This document shows positions 23,589 through 33,038 of a stretch of 64,000 bases of DNA, piece by piece (position 1 is the first letter of the stretch; the number at the start of each line of letters is the position of its first letter). Location: the NCBI RefSeq assembly GCF_017565765.1, contig NZ_JAGDYP010000009.1, positions 1 through 64,000 of the forward strand, read 5' to 3'. Made by a program: the position numbers and the translations under genes. Origin of the DNA: Capnocytophaga bilenii. Its GTDB lineage: Bacteria; Bacteroidota; Bacteroidia; Flavobacteriales; Flavobacteriaceae. The notes under the pieces were generated by a model, which made no database searches, was not told the origin of the DNA, and saw nothing but the letters and a program-made list of their open reading frames with translations.

Positions 23589-24965
23589 ATGGATACATAT
23601 GTATTAGTACTTGAATTTCTATTCTTGCTGGTAATGCTGTACATAGGCAGCCGCTACGGGGGAATAGGTTTGGGAGTCGTATCGGGGATAGGACTCATTA
23701 TAGAGGTGTTTGTTTTTCGGATGCCTCCTGCCTCTGCGCCTATTGAGGTAATGTTGATTATTTTAGCAGTGGTTACTTGTGCTTCTATTTTGGAGGCTGC
23801 TGGTGGGCTGAAATTTATGCTGCAGGTGGCTGAACGGGTGTTGCGAAAGAACCCTAAACAGATTACTTTTTTGGGTCCTATCGCTACTTACACTCTTACT
23901 TTTATGCTTGGTACGGGGCATGCTGTATACTCTATTATGCCTATTATTGGTGATATAGCGTTGAAGAACAAAATTCGCCCCGAACGCCCTATGGCAGCTG
24001 CTTCGGTAGCCTCGCAATTGGCGATGACAGCTAGCCCTATATCGGCAGTAGTAACGGTCTATTTAGGTAAGGAGCTACTGAATTTGTTTCATTTGCAGGG
24101 GGGTGAAAACCTAACTTTGCTGAATATTCTTTCGGTTACGCTACCTGCAACTTTCTTGGGGTTATTGGCAATGTGCCTTTATAGTAGCAAACGTGGTAAG
24201 GAATTGGAAAAAGACCCTGAATACCAACGCCGCTTGCAAGACCCTATATACCGCGAGCAAATTCTCAATAGCAGCAAGACGACTTTGAATGAGGTGATAC
24301 CTCAGTCGGCAAAAAATGCGGTGTACATATTTTTATCATCAATAGTGGTGATTGTGGCTTTAGCTCTATTGCCTGAAGTGCGTACTTTTATGATAAAAGA
24401 AAATAATATAAGTATCGCTTATACGGTACCTATGGGGATTATTATCCAGATGATAATGCTTTGCTTTGGTGGGATTATTCTTATTACTTGTAAAACGCCT
24501 GTAAAACTGGTACCTGAAGGGGTTGTGTTTAAATCGGGAATGGTGGCTTGTATTGCTATTTTCGGGATTGCTTGGATGAGTGATACTTACTTTACTTATG
24601 CTATGCCTAACTTTCAGGATGGGATTACGGCAATGGTGCAAGCGTACCCTTGGACGTTTATCTTTGCGCTTTTTGCTGTTTCAGTAGTTGTGAACAGCCA
24701 AGCGGCTACCGCTAAGATGATGTTGCCTATAGCTATAGCTATGAACTTGCCTGTGCCGCTGCTCATAGGTATTATGCCAGCAACTTATGCTTACTTTTTT
24801 ATACCTAACTATCCTTCGGATATTGCTACGGTAAATTTTGACCCTACAGGTACTACAAAGATAGGGAAATACTACTTTAATCACAGCTTTATGGTGCCAG
24901 GACTCATAGCTGTATCGGTGGCTTGTGTTGTGGGTATCGCCTTGGCAGAGGTATTGATGAAATAG
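23589..24965 (+). CDS. dcuB: anaerobic C4-dicarboxylate transporter
   Basis: Exchanges fumarate, malate or aspartate for succinate across the inner membrane. The 458-residue protein is of the DcuA/DcuB family, with about 11-12 hydrophobic segments. Typical stretches are EVMLIILAVVTCASILEAAGGL, FLGPIATYTLTFMLGTGHAVYSIMPIIG, RPERPMAAASVASQLAMTASPISA, and NYPSDIATVNFDPTGTTKIGKYYFNHSF near the C-terminus. It suggests fumarate respiration or succinate fermentation, in line with nrfHA later in the window. The DcuA versus DcuB choice is tentative. Single-gene unit with its own promoter. Confidence 0.92.
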   Translation: MDTYVLVLEFLFLLVMLYIGSRYGGIGLGVVSGIGLIIEVFVFRMPPASAPIEVMLIILAVVTCASILEAAGGLKFMLQVAERVLRKNPKQITFLGPIATYTLTFMLGTGHAVYSIMPIIGDIALKNKIRPERPMAAASVASQLAMTASPISAVVTVYLGKELLNLFHLQGGENLTLLNILSVTLPATFLGLLAMCLYSSKRGKELEKDPEYQRRLQDPIYREQILNSSKTTLNEVIPQSAKNAVYIFLSSIVVIVALALLPEVRTFMIKENNISIAYTVPMGIIIQMIMLCFGGIILITCKTPVKLVPEGVVFKSGMVACIAIFGIAWMSDTYFTYAMPNFQDGITAMVQAYPWTFIFALFAVSVVVNSQAATAKMMLPIAIAMNLPVPLLIGIMPATYAYFFIPNYPSDIATVNFDPTGTTKIGKYYFNHSFMVPGLIAVSVACVVGIALAEVLMK

Positions 24966-24971
24966 TACAGA

Positions 24972-25052
24972 AAGGCTGTCTGAAAAGTTTTGTTGTGTGA
25001 GGGCGATTTACAAATCTTCTTTACAATATAAAAGACTTTTTGGACAGCCTAA
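24972..25052. repeat. MITE/REP-like repeat with GGCTGTC ends, possible dcuB terminator
   Basis: AGGCTGTCTGAAAAGT and GACTTTTTGGACAGCCT form inverted ends of a short element, with a degenerate GAGGGCGATTTACAAATC core. Related pieces lie at 37106-37130, 37447-37507, 37808-37892, 44755-44840 and 59504-59597. It may act as the dcuB terminator. Confidence 0.65.
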
Positions 25053-25191
25053 TGCTTTTCTGTGTTATCAAATAACTACAAGAATAGAAACAAAGGCTTG
25101 AAATTTCTGCGCTAAAAACAAGCTAAAAGAGCCTAAAAGATATAGTGTTAAAAAAATCATTATTCATCGTTTATCATTCAAAATTATTTTG

Positions 25192-25199
25192 TACCTTTG
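25192..25199 (+). promoter_or_regulatory. pheS promoter -7 box
   Basis: TACCTTTG fits TAnnTTTG, 34 bases before the pheS ATG. Confidence 0.55.
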
Positions 25200-25233
25200 C
25201 CTCTTGAAAACTTAAAGCAAACGACCTATTGTT

Positions 25234-26256
25234 ATGATGATCAATATTATAAAAGAACACCTTCAAAAAATAGACGATTTTAAAGCCAAAACAAAAGAGG
25301 AACTAGAACAGTTTCGCATTCAATATCTTGGAAAAAAAGGGCTTTTAAACGACTTTTTCACTGCTTTTAAAGATGTTCCCAACGACCAAAAAAAGACCTT
25401 TGGGCAGGTAGTAAACGAACTTAAAAATAAAGCTGAAGCCAAAGTTCAGGAACTACGTACTTTTTTTGAAAACCAAAACAACACTCCTATTCACCATAGT
25501 GACCTTACTCGTCCTGCAGCTCCTACAACTATAGGCACTCGCCACCCCATATCTATCGTGAAAAACGAAATTCTCAATATCTTTGCCAATATAGGCTTTG
25601 ATATTTCTGACGGGCCTGAAATTGAAGACGATTGGCACAACTTTACTGCGCTGAACTTGCCTGAATATCACCCTGCTCGTGATATGCAAGATACTTTCTT
25701 TATCCAAACTAACCCTGATATTTTACTCCGTACTCATACAAGTTCGGTGCAAATACGTTATATGGAAAATCACCAGCCTCCTATCCGAACTATATCTCCG
25801 GGGCGTGTATTCCGCAACGAAGCTATATCTGCACGTTCGCACTGTTTGTTTCACCAAGTAGAAGGCTTATACATAGATAAAAGCGTCTCTTTTGCTGACC
25901 TTAAACAGACGCTTCTCTACTTCACCAAAGAGATGTTTGGAAAATCACGCATACGCCTCCGCCCTTCCTATTTCCCTTTTACCGAACCAAGTGCCGAAGT
26001 GGATATTTATTGGGGGCTTAATAACGAGGTAGATTATCGCATTACCAAAGGTACTGGCTGGCTGGAAATTATGGGCTGTGGTATGACTGACCCTAATGTG
26101 CTTAAAAACTGTAATATAGATAGCAATGAGTACAGTGGGTTTGCTTTTGGTATGGGGATTGAACGTATTGCTATGCTGCTATACCAAATTGGCGATATTC
26201 GTATGTTCTATGAAAACGACACTAGATTCTTAGAACAATTCAAAAGTGCTTATTAA
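25234..26256 (+). CDS. pheS: phenylalanyl-tRNA synthetase alpha subunit
   Basis: The catalytic subunit of the (alpha-beta)2 enzyme that charges tRNA-Phe. 340 residues. An N-terminal coiled coil (IKEHLQKIDDFKAKTKEELEQF) is followed by RIQYLGKKG. The class II core has HPISIVKNEI, FDISDGPEIEDDWHNFTALN, HPARDMQDTF, RTHTSSVQIRYM, motif 2 RVFRNEAISARSHCLFHQVEG, and motif 3 GFAFGMGIERIAMLLY. The beta subunit gene pheT is not adjacent, which is common in Bacteroidota. An ABC ATPase gene follows after 8 bases. Confidence 0.97.
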   Translation: MMINIIKEHLQKIDDFKAKTKEELEQFRIQYLGKKGLLNDFFTAFKDVPNDQKKTFGQVVNELKNKAEAKVQELRTFFENQNNTPIHHSDLTRPAAPTTIGTRHPISIVKNEILNIFANIGFDISDGPEIEDDWHNFTALNLPEYHPARDMQDTFFIQTNPDILLRTHTSSVQIRYMENHQPPIRTISPGRVFRNEAISARSHCLFHQVEGLYIDKSVSFADLKQTLLYFTKEMFGKSRIRLRPSYFPFTEPSAEVDIYWGLNNEVDYRITKGTGWLEIMGCGMTDPNVLKNCNIDSNEYSGFAFGMGIERIAMLLYQIGDIRMFYENDTRFLEQFKSAY

Positions 26257-26264
26257 TACATAAA

Positions 26265-27179
26265 ATGCTCAAAGTAAATAATATATACTATTCCTATACC
26301 GCCGAACAACCTATACTAAAAAACATTTCTTTTCACTTACCACAAGGGGAGCATCTATCGGTTATGGGAGAAAGTGGTTGCGGGAAAAGCACACTCCTAA
26401 AAGCTATATATGGGCTTGTAGACCTGCAAGAGGGCGAAATACGATTTTGTGAAGAACGGGTATGGGGACCTTCATACCAATTGGTGCCTGGATTCAAATC
26501 TATGAAATACCTTGCCCAAGACTTCGGGCTGCGTCCTTATCACACGGTAGCCGAAAACGTGGGGAAATTTATTTCTAACCTTAATTTGAAGTACAAAAAA
26601 CAACGTACTACGCAGCTACTCACCCTTGTAGGAATGCAGCAATATGCTCAGCAACAACCTATTAACCTTAGCGGTGGCGAAAAGCAACGTGTAGCGCTTG
26701 CAGTAGCTCTTGCCCAAGAGCCTCAGCTCCTCCTGCTGGACGAGCCCTTTAGCCAAATAGATAACTTTAGAAAAAACGACTTACAACGTACTCTTTTTGC
26801 TTATCTGAAAAAGCAAAACATTAGCTGTATTGTAGCTACTCACGATGGCAAAGATGCGCTCTCATATTCTGATAAAGCGCTCATTATGAAAGACGGGCAG
26901 CTCATAGCCTTTGGTGATACTGCTACTATATATCACCAAGATAGTGATTTTTATACGGCTTCACTATTTGGTGAAGTTACTTCTCACAATCAAAAACTGC
27001 TAAAACCTCACCAAATATCAGTAGTAGCTCACTCTGCTTGGGTGGCTACTGTACAAAACAGCTATTTCCAAGGTAATCAATATCTTATAGAAGCTAAATG
27101 CCAAGAGGATAAGGTATTCTTCTTTAGCAACAAGCCTATTGAAAAAGAACGTATAGTGCATTTAGCCACTAATCACTAA
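26265..27179 (+). CDS. ABC transporter ATP-binding protein, orphan
   Basis: 304 residues. Walker A GESGCGKST (about 36-44), Q-loop YLAQDFGL, signature LSGGEKQRVA, Walker B LLLLDEP and the switch histidine ATHDGKDA are all present. A C-terminal extension (about 235-304, IYHQDSDFYTASLFGEV) resembles the regulatory part of polyamine or iron-type ATPases (PotA/FbpC). There is no permease or binding protein next to it; it lies between pheS and an exonuclease/phosphatase-like gene, 8 and 10 bases from them. Its partner and substrate are unknown. The two ABC-2 permeases near 54 kb lack an ATPase, but a link is speculation. Confidence 0.88.
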   Translation: MLKVNNIYYSYTAEQPILKNISFHLPQGEHLSVMGESGCGKSTLLKAIYGLVDLQEGEIRFCEERVWGPSYQLVPGFKSMKYLAQDFGLRPYHTVAENVGKFISNLNLKYKKQRTTQLLTLVGMQQYAQQQPINLSGGEKQRVALAVALAQEPQLLLLDEPFSQIDNFRKNDLQRTLFAYLKKQNISCIVATHDGKDALSYSDKALIMKDGQLIAFGDTATIYHQDSDFYTASLFGEVTSHNQKLLKPHQISVVAHSAWVATVQNSYFQGNQYLIEAKCQEDKVFFFSNKPIEKERIVHLATNH

Positions 27180-27189
27180 AAGAACTAAA

Positions 27190-28236
27190 ATGAAAAAGAT
27201 AATTATACTCGCATTTATACTACTCACTACCTTTGCTTGTGCACAGCCTAAGAAGTTTGCAGTGCGCACCATAGCTTTTTATAACGTAGAAAACCTGTTC
27301 GATACCATCAACGACCCTAATACATTAGATGACGCCCGTACTCCCGAAGGTGCCGACCGCTGGACAAGCAAGTGCTATAACGACCACGTACAAAAGATAG
27401 CAAGAGTACTCTCCGAAATTGGCAACGATGTTACCCATAGTGCTCCTGATGTTATTGGGCTTGCCGAAGTAGAAAACGAAGCAGTAGTTGCCGACCTTAT
27501 CAATACTTCCTACCTAAAAGATTATAACTATGGTATCATCCATTACGATTCTCCTGATAACCGCGGTGTAGATGTAGCTCTTATCTACAAAAAGAGTGCT
27601 TTCAAGCCAATTTCTTCATTCCCTCACCCGCTTCACGTTTATAAAGATGATGGTACCCCACTAAACACCCGAGACCAGCTACTTGTTTCGGGCGAATTAG
27701 ATGGTGAAATGGTTCACTTCATCGTAAATCACTGGCCTTCACGATTAGGAGGAGAACCCCGTAGCCGCCACCTTCGCGAAGAAGCCGCAGCCCTCAATAA
27801 ACAAATCATAGATTCATTGCTGAAAATAGACCCTAATGCCAAAGTGTTTTCTATGGGCGACTTTAATGATGACCCTACCAACTCTTCTTTCAAAAAAATA
27901 CTCCAAACCAAAGATAAAAAAGAAGACGTTCAGAAAGGCGACCTCTTCAACCCTATGGAAACAATGTACAATAAAGGTATGGGAACGCTTGCTCACCAAG
28001 ATAAATGGAATTTATTCGACCAGATTTACTTTACATACGATGTCCTAAAAGGCGATAAATCATCTTATCGTTATTGGAAAGCCTCTGTATTCAATCCCGA
28101 TTATTTAACTACCCAAACGGGGCGTTATAAAGGCTACCCTTTTCGCAGTATGGCAAACGGTAACTACACTTGGGGCTATTCAGACCATTATCCCGTATGT
28201 ATCTACTTAATTAAAAAACCAAAAAACAAGAAATAA
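27190..28236 (+). CDS. exported endonuclease/exonuclease/phosphatase-family protein
   Basis: 348 residues with a signal peptide (MKKIIILAFILLTTFACAQ; the cysteine may be a lipidation site). EEP-fold motifs are in order: AFYNVENLFDTIND (Asn, Asp), VIGLAEVENEAVV (catalytic Glu), FIVNHWPSR (His), VFSMGDFNDDPTNS (Asp/Asn), and WGYSDHYPV (Asp-His pair near the C-terminus). Substrate could be nucleic acid or a phosphoester. It begins 10 bases after the ABC ATPase gene and ends 1 base before purK. Confidence 0.88.
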   Translation: MKKIIILAFILLTTFACAQPKKFAVRTIAFYNVENLFDTINDPNTLDDARTPEGADRWTSKCYNDHVQKIARVLSEIGNDVTHSAPDVIGLAEVENEAVVADLINTSYLKDYNYGIIHYDSPDNRGVDVALIYKKSAFKPISSFPHPLHVYKDDGTPLNTRDQLLVSGELDGEMVHFIVNHWPSRLGGEPRSRHLREEAAALNKQIIDSLLKIDPNAKVFSMGDFNDDPTNSSFKKILQTKDKKEDVQKGDLFNPMETMYNKGMGTLAHQDKWNLFDQIYFTYDVLKGDKSSYRYWKASVFNPDYLTTQTGRYKGYPFRSMANGNYTWGYSDHYPVCIYLIKKPKNKK

Positions 28237-28237
28237 T

Positions 28238-29392
28238 ATGGCACATTATTTTTCTTCAGATTTTACTCTCGGAATACTCGGCGGAGGACAATTAGGCAAA
28301 ATGCTCCTTACCGAGACTCGTAAATATGATATTACCACCTGCGTTTTAGACCCCAGCACCGAAGCTCCTTGCCGCATTGGGGCTAATGTTTTCACTCAAG
28401 GCTCGCTCACCGATTACAACACCGTTTATAACTTCGGAAAGGCTGTAGATGTACTTACCATAGAAATTGAAAATGTAAACGTAGAAGCCCTACAACAGCT
28501 ACAAAGCGAAGGCGTAAAAATATACCCCTCACCCACTACTATCAAAACAATACAAAATAAAGCTAGACAAAAGCAATTTTACGCTGCTCATAATATTCCT
28601 ACAGCTCCTTTTAAGGTCTTTTGTAATGTTGAAAACCTCAAAGAAGCCGTTGTAAATAATGAAGTAAATATACCCTTTGTATGGAAAGCAGCGCGTTTTG
28701 GCTATGATGGTAACGGCGTAAAGATTGTACGCCACCTCACCGACCTTGATACGCTCCCCAACGAAGAATGTATCGCCGAAACCTTAGTACCTTTCAAAAA
28801 AGAATTAGCAGTAATTGTAGCACGTAACCCTAATGGCGAAATTACCACTTACCCTGTAGTAGAAATGGAGTTTCATCCAGAGGCTAATCAGGTGGAGTAT
28901 GTACTTTGCCCAGCACGCATTCCCGATGAGGTAGCCCACAAAGCACGCACCGTAGCGCTACAAGTAGCCGAAGCCCTTCAAGTAGTAGGACTTTTAGCAG
29001 TAGAGCTCTTCCAAACCCAAGACGATGATATACTGGTAAACGAGGTAGCGCCACGCCCACACAACTCAGGACATTATAGTATCGAGGCAGCTTATACCAA
29101 CCAGTTTGAACAACACCTACGCGCTATCCTAAACCTCCCTTTAGGCAACACTGATAGCAAAACTGCAGGAGTAATGGTCAATTTAGTAGGAGCTGAAGGT
29201 TATCAAGGTAAGGTAATATACGAAAATATAGAACAAATAATGGCAATGAGTGGTGTAACCCCACACATATACGGCAAGAAAGAAACCCGCCCTTTCCGTA
29301 AAATGGGACACGTAACCATCATTAATGAGGATATTAACCAAGCTCGTGCTATAGCCGAGAAAGTTAAGCAAACCATTAAAGTAATTGCATAA
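28238..29392 (+). CDS. purK: N5-carboxyaminoimidazole ribonucleotide synthase
   Basis: ATP-grasp enzyme of purine synthesis that carboxylates AIR using bicarbonate. 384 residues. It shows LGILGGGQLGKMLLTE (about 11-26), VLTIEIENVNVEAL, YPSPTTIKTIQNKARQKQF, WKAARFGYDGNGVKIV (glycine-rich loop), and EVAPRPHNSGHYSIEA, the ATP-grasp motif. Full length. purE is not adjacent. It ends the pheS-led plus-strand run, and a bidirectional terminator separates it from the convergent mscS-like gene. Confidence 0.96.
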   Translation: MAHYFSSDFTLGILGGGQLGKMLLTETRKYDITTCVLDPSTEAPCRIGANVFTQGSLTDYNTVYNFGKAVDVLTIEIENVNVEALQQLQSEGVKIYPSPTTIKTIQNKARQKQFYAAHNIPTAPFKVFCNVENLKEAVVNNEVNIPFVWKAARFGYDGNGVKIVRHLTDLDTLPNEECIAETLVPFKKELAVIVARNPNGEITTYPVVEMEFHPEANQVEYVLCPARIPDEVAHKARTVALQVAEALQVVGLLAVELFQTQDDDILVNEVAPRPHNSGHYSIEAAYTNQFEQHLRAILNLPLGNTDSKTAGVMVNLVGAEGYQGKVIYENIEQIMAMSGVTPHIYGKKETRPFRKMGHVTIINEDINQARAIAEKVKQTIKVIA

Positions 29393-29518
29393 TAGCATTA
29401 CCTATATTTATTATCCCAAAATGTCAAAGAACGCATTTTTTTAGGCTGCAAAATTGCAACAATTCCACTTCCTACACAAATATCTGTCTCACGGTGGAAC
29501 AACATTGTAAACATAAAA

Positions 29519-29564
29519 AGAGGCTACCCTTAAAAGTTAAACCAAACTTTCTTGAGTAGCCTCT
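29519..29564. terminator. bidirectional terminator between purK and the MscS-like gene
   Basis: The arms AGAGGCTAC (29519-29527) and GTAGCCTCT (29556-29564) close a 28-base loop. T-rich tracts lie on both sides (TCTTTCTTTTTT after the plus-strand 3' arm). Confidence 0.8.
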
Positions 29565-29584
29565 TAAATCTTTCTTTTTTATTA

Positions 29585-30088
29585 TTAAATATTATTCATT
29601 ACTACAACACCTTTTTGTAGTAGTAAGTTGTTCGGAAAGGTGATTTCCTCTCCTTTAGCCGTCTTCAGTAGCGTATAAAACGATCTAATATCTATTATTT
29701 TAGCCTCAATAGGATAGTCCTTATCCATAATCTTTATCACATTCCCTATCTTAAAAGGAGAGGAGAAAAACAGTATAATCCCCGCAGTAATATTGCTCAA
29801 GATAGACCATTGTGCAAAGAAAGCAACCCCTATAACTGTAAGTACCGATGATATAAAAAGAAATATCTGTTCTGGCTTTATCCCCCAAATAGAGATAATC
29901 ACAAGTAGTGCAAGCATATAGATGAAGTAATCTATATACTTTTTCACCAATTGCGTCCGTGATTCTGCAAACTCCGAAGTTTTTCCTATATTATCAATGA
30001 TAGTATTCACCAAGTAGCGCAATATCATAAATATCACAAGAGCTACTATTGTAGCTATTATTTGGTATAAATATTTTTGTTCTATCAT
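29585..30088 (-). CDS. small MscS-family mechanosensitive channel protein
   Basis: 167 residues with three hydrophobic segments (IIATIVALVIFMILRYLV, YIDYFIYMLALLVIISIW, IFLFISSVLTVIGVAFFAQWSIL). Next comes the start of the MscS beta domain: SNITAGIILFFSSPFKIGNVIKI and a C-terminal EEITFPNNLLLQKGVVVMNN. The protein stops after the beta domain and lacks the large cytoplasmic cage, as small MscS-like proteins of Bacteroidota do. It lies 16 bases downstream of rny on the same strand. Confidence 0.9.
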   Translation of the reverse strand: MIEQKYLYQIIATIVALVIFMILRYLVNTIIDNIGKTSEFAESRTQLVKKYIDYFIYMLALLVIISIWGIKPEQIFLFISSVLTVIGVAFFAQWSILSNITAGIILFFSSPFKIGNVIKIMDKDYPIEAKIIDIRSFYTLLKTAKGEEITFPNNLLLQKGVVVMNNI

Positions 30089-30104
30089 TGTTATTGTTTT
30101 ATAA

Positions 30105-31670
30105 TTACTTCGCTATATTCACAGCACGAGTCTCGCGTATTACTGTTACTTTCACCTGTCCAGGATAAGTCATATCTGTTTGTATTTTTTGTGAAAGGTT
30201 AAATGACAATTCTGCCGCTTTATCATCAGTAACCTTTTCACTTTCCACAATCACGCGCAATTCCCTACCAGCTTGTATTGCATAAGCTTTTTTCACTCCT
30301 TGGAAAGTAAAGGCAGCATCCTCCAAGTCTTTCAATCGCTGAATGTACGAGTCAAGCACTTGGCGGCGAGCCCCAGGGCGAGCCCCACTGATAGCATCAC
30401 ACACCTGCACTATAGGCGAGAGTAATGAAGTCATTTCAATCTCATCGTGGTGCGCCCCAATAGCGTTGCACACTTCGGGTTTTTCACCATATTTTTCAGC
30501 CCATTCCATACCCAATAAAGCGTGAGGTGTTTCGCTTTCTATTTGTGGCACTTTTCCTATATCGTGTAGCAATCCAGCGCGTTTAGCAAGTTTAGGGTTT
30601 AGTCCCAATTCAGCAGCCATTACACCACAGAGTTTAGATACCTCACGAGAGTGCTGCAACAAGTTTTGCCCGTATGACGAACGGTATTTCATACGACCCA
30701 CACATTTCACTAGTTCAGGGTGCAAACCGTGAATACCAAGGTCTATTACCGTACGTTTTCCTATTTCTACAATTTCTTCTTCTATTTGTTTTGTAGTTTT
30801 TTCCACCACTTCTTCTATACGTGCAGGGTGAATACGCCCATCGGTAACCAATTTGTGCAATGATAGGCGAGCAATCTCGCGGCGTACTGCATCAAAGCAA
30901 GAAAGGATAATAGCCTCAGGAGTATCATCTACAATGATTTCTACCCCAGTAGCCGCTTCCAAAGCGCGTATATTGCGCCCCTCTCTACCAATGATTCTAC
31001 CCTTCACCTCGTCCGATTCAAGGTTAAATACCGATACGCAGTTGTCAATAGCCTCTTCTGTACCTATGCGTTGTATAGTATTGATAACAATCTTGCGAGC
31101 CTCTTGGTGGGCTGTAAGTTTAGCCTCCTCAATTGTAGTTTGTATATACGCCATTGCATCAGCCTGAGCCTCACTCTTTAGCGAGTCAGTAAGTTGTTTT
31201 TTCGCTTCCTCAGCCGATAGCCCCGATATTACTTCCAATTGCTGTACTTGGCTTTTGTGCAAGCGTTCTATTTCCTCTTGTTTTTTTTCTAAAGTCTGTA
31301 ATTTATGGTCAGCCTCTTTAGTTTTGGTTTCAAGTTCATCTTTTAGACGTTTATTTTGAGCCAATTCATTAGATACCTGTGATTCTTTATCTCTAATGCG
31401 CTTCTCAGCCTCAGCCATTTTTTTATCTTTCGCACTTACAGTCTTTTCATACTCTGCTTTTAGTTCTAAAAACTTCTCTTTTGCTTGGAAAATCTTGTCT
31501 TTTTTAATGTTTTCAGCCTCGCTCTTTGCGTTTTTCAATACATTTTCAGCTTCAGCTTCGGCATTGAGAATAATTTCTGATGCATTCTTTTTTTCCAGCA
31601 CCTTTGCAATGCCAAAACCAGCTGCAAGAGCAATGATAAAAACAGCAATAATTACTATAATACTTGTCAT
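30105..31670 (-). CDS. rny: ribonuclease Y
   Basis: A membrane-anchored endoribonuclease that initiates mRNA decay. 521 residues. An N-terminal transmembrane helix ([18 protein letters not shown]) is followed by a long coiled coil (about 25-165, rich in KxxAE and EKKQEEIE). The KH domain has [20 protein letters not shown]. The HD domain has [11 protein letters not shown] (His-Asp metal site) and [10 protein letters not shown]. The C-terminus ends in [18 protein letters not shown]. Full length. Confidence 0.97.
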   Translation of the reverse strand: MTSIIVIIAVFIIALAAGFGIAKVLEKKNASEIILNAEAEAENVLKNAKSEAENIKKDKIFQAKEKFLELKAEYEKTVSAKDKKMAEAEKRIRDKESQVSNELAQNKRLKDELETKTKEADHKLQTLEKKQEEIERLHKSQVQQLEVISGLSAEEAKKQLTDSLKSEAQADAMAYIQTTIEEAKLTAHQEARKIVINTIQRIGTEEAIDNCVSVFNLESDEVKGRIIGREGRNIRALEAATGVEIIVDDTPEAIILSCFDAVRREIARLSLHKLVTDGRIHPARIEEVVEKTTKQIEEEIVEIGKRTVIDLGIHGLHPELVKCVGRMKYRSSYGQNLLQHSREVSKLCGVMAAELGLNPKLAKRAGLLHDIGKVPQIESETPHALLGMEWAEKYGEKPEVCNAIGAHHDEIEMTSLLSPIVQVCDAISGARPGARRQVLDSYIQRLKDLEDAAFTFQGVKKAYAIQAGRELRVIVESEKVTDDKAAELSFNLSQKIQTDMTYPGQVKVTVIRETRAVNIAK

Positions 31671-31694
31671 TTTCTTTTTTGTAAATAAATTTGA

Positions 31695-31880
31695 TATATA
31701 AAAAAAGCCTATATTGATTGCAGTGTTTCACGTAAAACTCTGAAAAACAGGTTTAGGGATACCCAGTGGGGCAAGTATCCGTAGCATAGAAACTATGACG
31801 GCGCGCTTTAGCCACTAGAACATTACCCTTTTGTGAAATGTTAATGTTGAGTTTACCGAAAGGTCAATCAATATAGGCAG
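31695..31880 (-). ncRNA. ssrS: 6S RNA (flavobacterial type)
   Basis: On the minus strand the 5' arm GCCTATATTGATTG (31878-31865) pairs perfectly with CAATCAATATAGGC (31720-31707), and the 3' arm is followed by a T tract. This makes a ~180-nt rod-like RNA with a large central asymmetric region, the architecture of 6S RNA, which holds RNA polymerase in an open-promoter-like bubble. Its place directly after zapA is the classic ssrS location. A promoter-like TACCTTTA precedes it at 31902-31895. The gene fills the otherwise empty space between zapA and rny. Confidence 0.85.
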
Positions 31881-31908
31881 TAAATTTTTCTATGTAAAGG
31901 TACGTATT

Positions 31909-32199
31909 TTATATCATCATATCCATCAGCTTGCATAGCCCTTCCAATTTCTCTTTAGCGTTTGCAACATCGCTATTTGCTACAAGGCGCAGTTCGGCAC
32001 ATTCCTGTGCAAGCACTATAGCACACATAGCAAGTGCATCTTGCTTATCCTGCAAAGCATAATTTTGTTCAAAGTTTTTTATCATTTCATTGATTCGCTT
32101 TGCAGCAATCCTAAAACCCTCCTCTTGTGCAGGCGTTACAAACAAAGGATAAAACCTATCGCCTACAGCAAGTTTTATCTTTAATTGCTCTTTGTTCAT
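31909..32199 (-). CDS. zapA: cell division protein ZapA
   Basis: An FtsZ-ring-associated protein. 96 residues: the N-terminal domain KIKLAVGDRFYPLFVTPAQEEGFRIAAKRINEMIK is typical of ZapA, followed by a helical coiled coil (QNYALQDKQDALAMCAIVLAQECAEL). It is 7 bases downstream of the ZapB-like gene, and the 6S RNA gene follows, as in many other bacteria. Confidence 0.92.
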   Translation of the reverse strand: MNKEQLKIKLAVGDRFYPLFVTPAQEEGFRIAAKRINEMIKNFEQNYALQDKQDALAMCAIVLAQECAELRLVANSDVANAKEKLEGLCKLMDMMI

Positions 32200-32206
32200 A
32201 AAATCC

Positions 32207-32506
32207 CTATTTTGAAAGTTGAACTATACACGCATCTATCTCTCTGATGAGTGAATTTATCTTTAGTTTCGTTTCTTTTTTATGATCTTTACTGCCCAAT
32301 ATTCGGTTTGCTACCTTCAGTGCCTCATTTTCTCCTTTCACCTCAGCCGTCTCTTCTTTAGCTCGTAGTTCAGCTTGTTCCAGTTGCAACACTTCCCTCC
32401 TAAGCTTATCATTCTCCTGCTCCAATTTATCTATCTTTTCCTTTAGTAACAGAACTCTATCTGTTAATAAATCTGCAAGTTCACTGATACTACTCATCGG
32501 TAACAA
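32207..32506 (-). CDS. ZapB-like coiled-coil protein
   Basis: 99 residues, nearly all one coiled coil with heptad leucines (LLKEKIDKLEQENDKLRREVLQLEQAELRAKEE), then a shorter helix ending DACIVQLSK. No signal peptide. The position immediately upstream of zapA and the small size suggest a division-associated coiled coil like ZapB. Sequence alone cannot prove it. A TATTTTTG promoter box lies at 32532-32525. Confidence 0.75.
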   Translation of the reverse strand: MLPMSSISELADLLTDRVLLLKEKIDKLEQENDKLRREVLQLEQAELRAKEETAEVKGENEALKVANRILGSKDHKKETKLKINSLIREIDACIVQLSK

Positions 32507-32618
32507 ACACTAAATATTTTGCTGCAAAAATAAAGCATATTTATGTAAAAAACAATTTTTTTACATAAATATTTCAGCTATATATACAACTATTTAATTA
32601 TCAGCATTATATAAATTA

Positions 32619-32843
32619 TTATTCCTGTGGCTTGACACGTGTAGCACGCATCACATACACTATTTGTACCACTACCAAAAAAGCATTGGGCAGCACCACT
32701 GGGATACTATTTATCAAAATACCATACCACACAAATAGCAAGCAGCCCACCAAATTAGTAAGCCGTATATATTTTATATTATCTTTTATTAGGAAGCTAA
32801 GCACTACAAATAGCGAAGCCCCATAGCCTATTATTTCTGTCAT
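32619..32843 (-). CDS. small YgjV-like inner membrane protein
   Basis: 74 residues with three hydrophobic helices (IGYGASLFVVLSFLI, LTNLVGCLLFVWYGILI, VVLPNAFLVVVQIVYVM). The pattern GYGASLFVVLSFLIKDNIKYIRLTN resembles the YgjV/SemiSWEET-type half-transporters of Bacteroidota. The ATG overlaps the stop of the 59-aa gene upstream (TAATG), so the two are translationally coupled. Function unknown. Confidence 0.75.
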   Translation of the reverse strand: MTEIIGYGASLFVVLSFLIKDNIKYIRLTNLVGCLLFVWYGILINSIPVVLPNAFLVVVQIVYVMRATRVKPQE

Positions 32844-33022
32844 TATTTATTTTTTTTATAGCGTAATCGCCTGCGGAAGAAAAACATAGCCACAGCAGCC
32901 ACTGCAAAAGCAAGGTTCAGATAGCAACTTTTTGTATCCTTTCCCCACCATTCATAAGCATTATAACCCGCATACGCAGCTATCGCCAAATAGGCATAAT
33001 CAAAAAATGAGCGTGCATTCAT
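32843..33022 (-). CDS. small membrane protein, 59 aa
   Basis: Start ATG at 33022-33020, stop TAA at 32845-32843. It begins MNARSFFDYAYLAIAAYAGY. Two hydrophobic stretches (YAYLAIAAYAGYNAY and NLAFAVAAVAMFFF) flank a polar turn EWWGKDTKS, and the C-terminus is strongly basic (RRRLRYKKNK), suggesting a two-helix membrane protein with the tail in the cytoplasm. It overlaps the next gene by one base and lies 16 bases after the lptC stop, so it is part of the operon. Family not recognised. Confidence 0.7.
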   Translation of the reverse strand: MNARSFFDYAYLAIAAYAGYNAYEWWGKDTKSCYLNLAFAVAAVAMFFFRRRLRYKKNK

Positions 33023-33038
33023 ATCTTATATTTTATGG

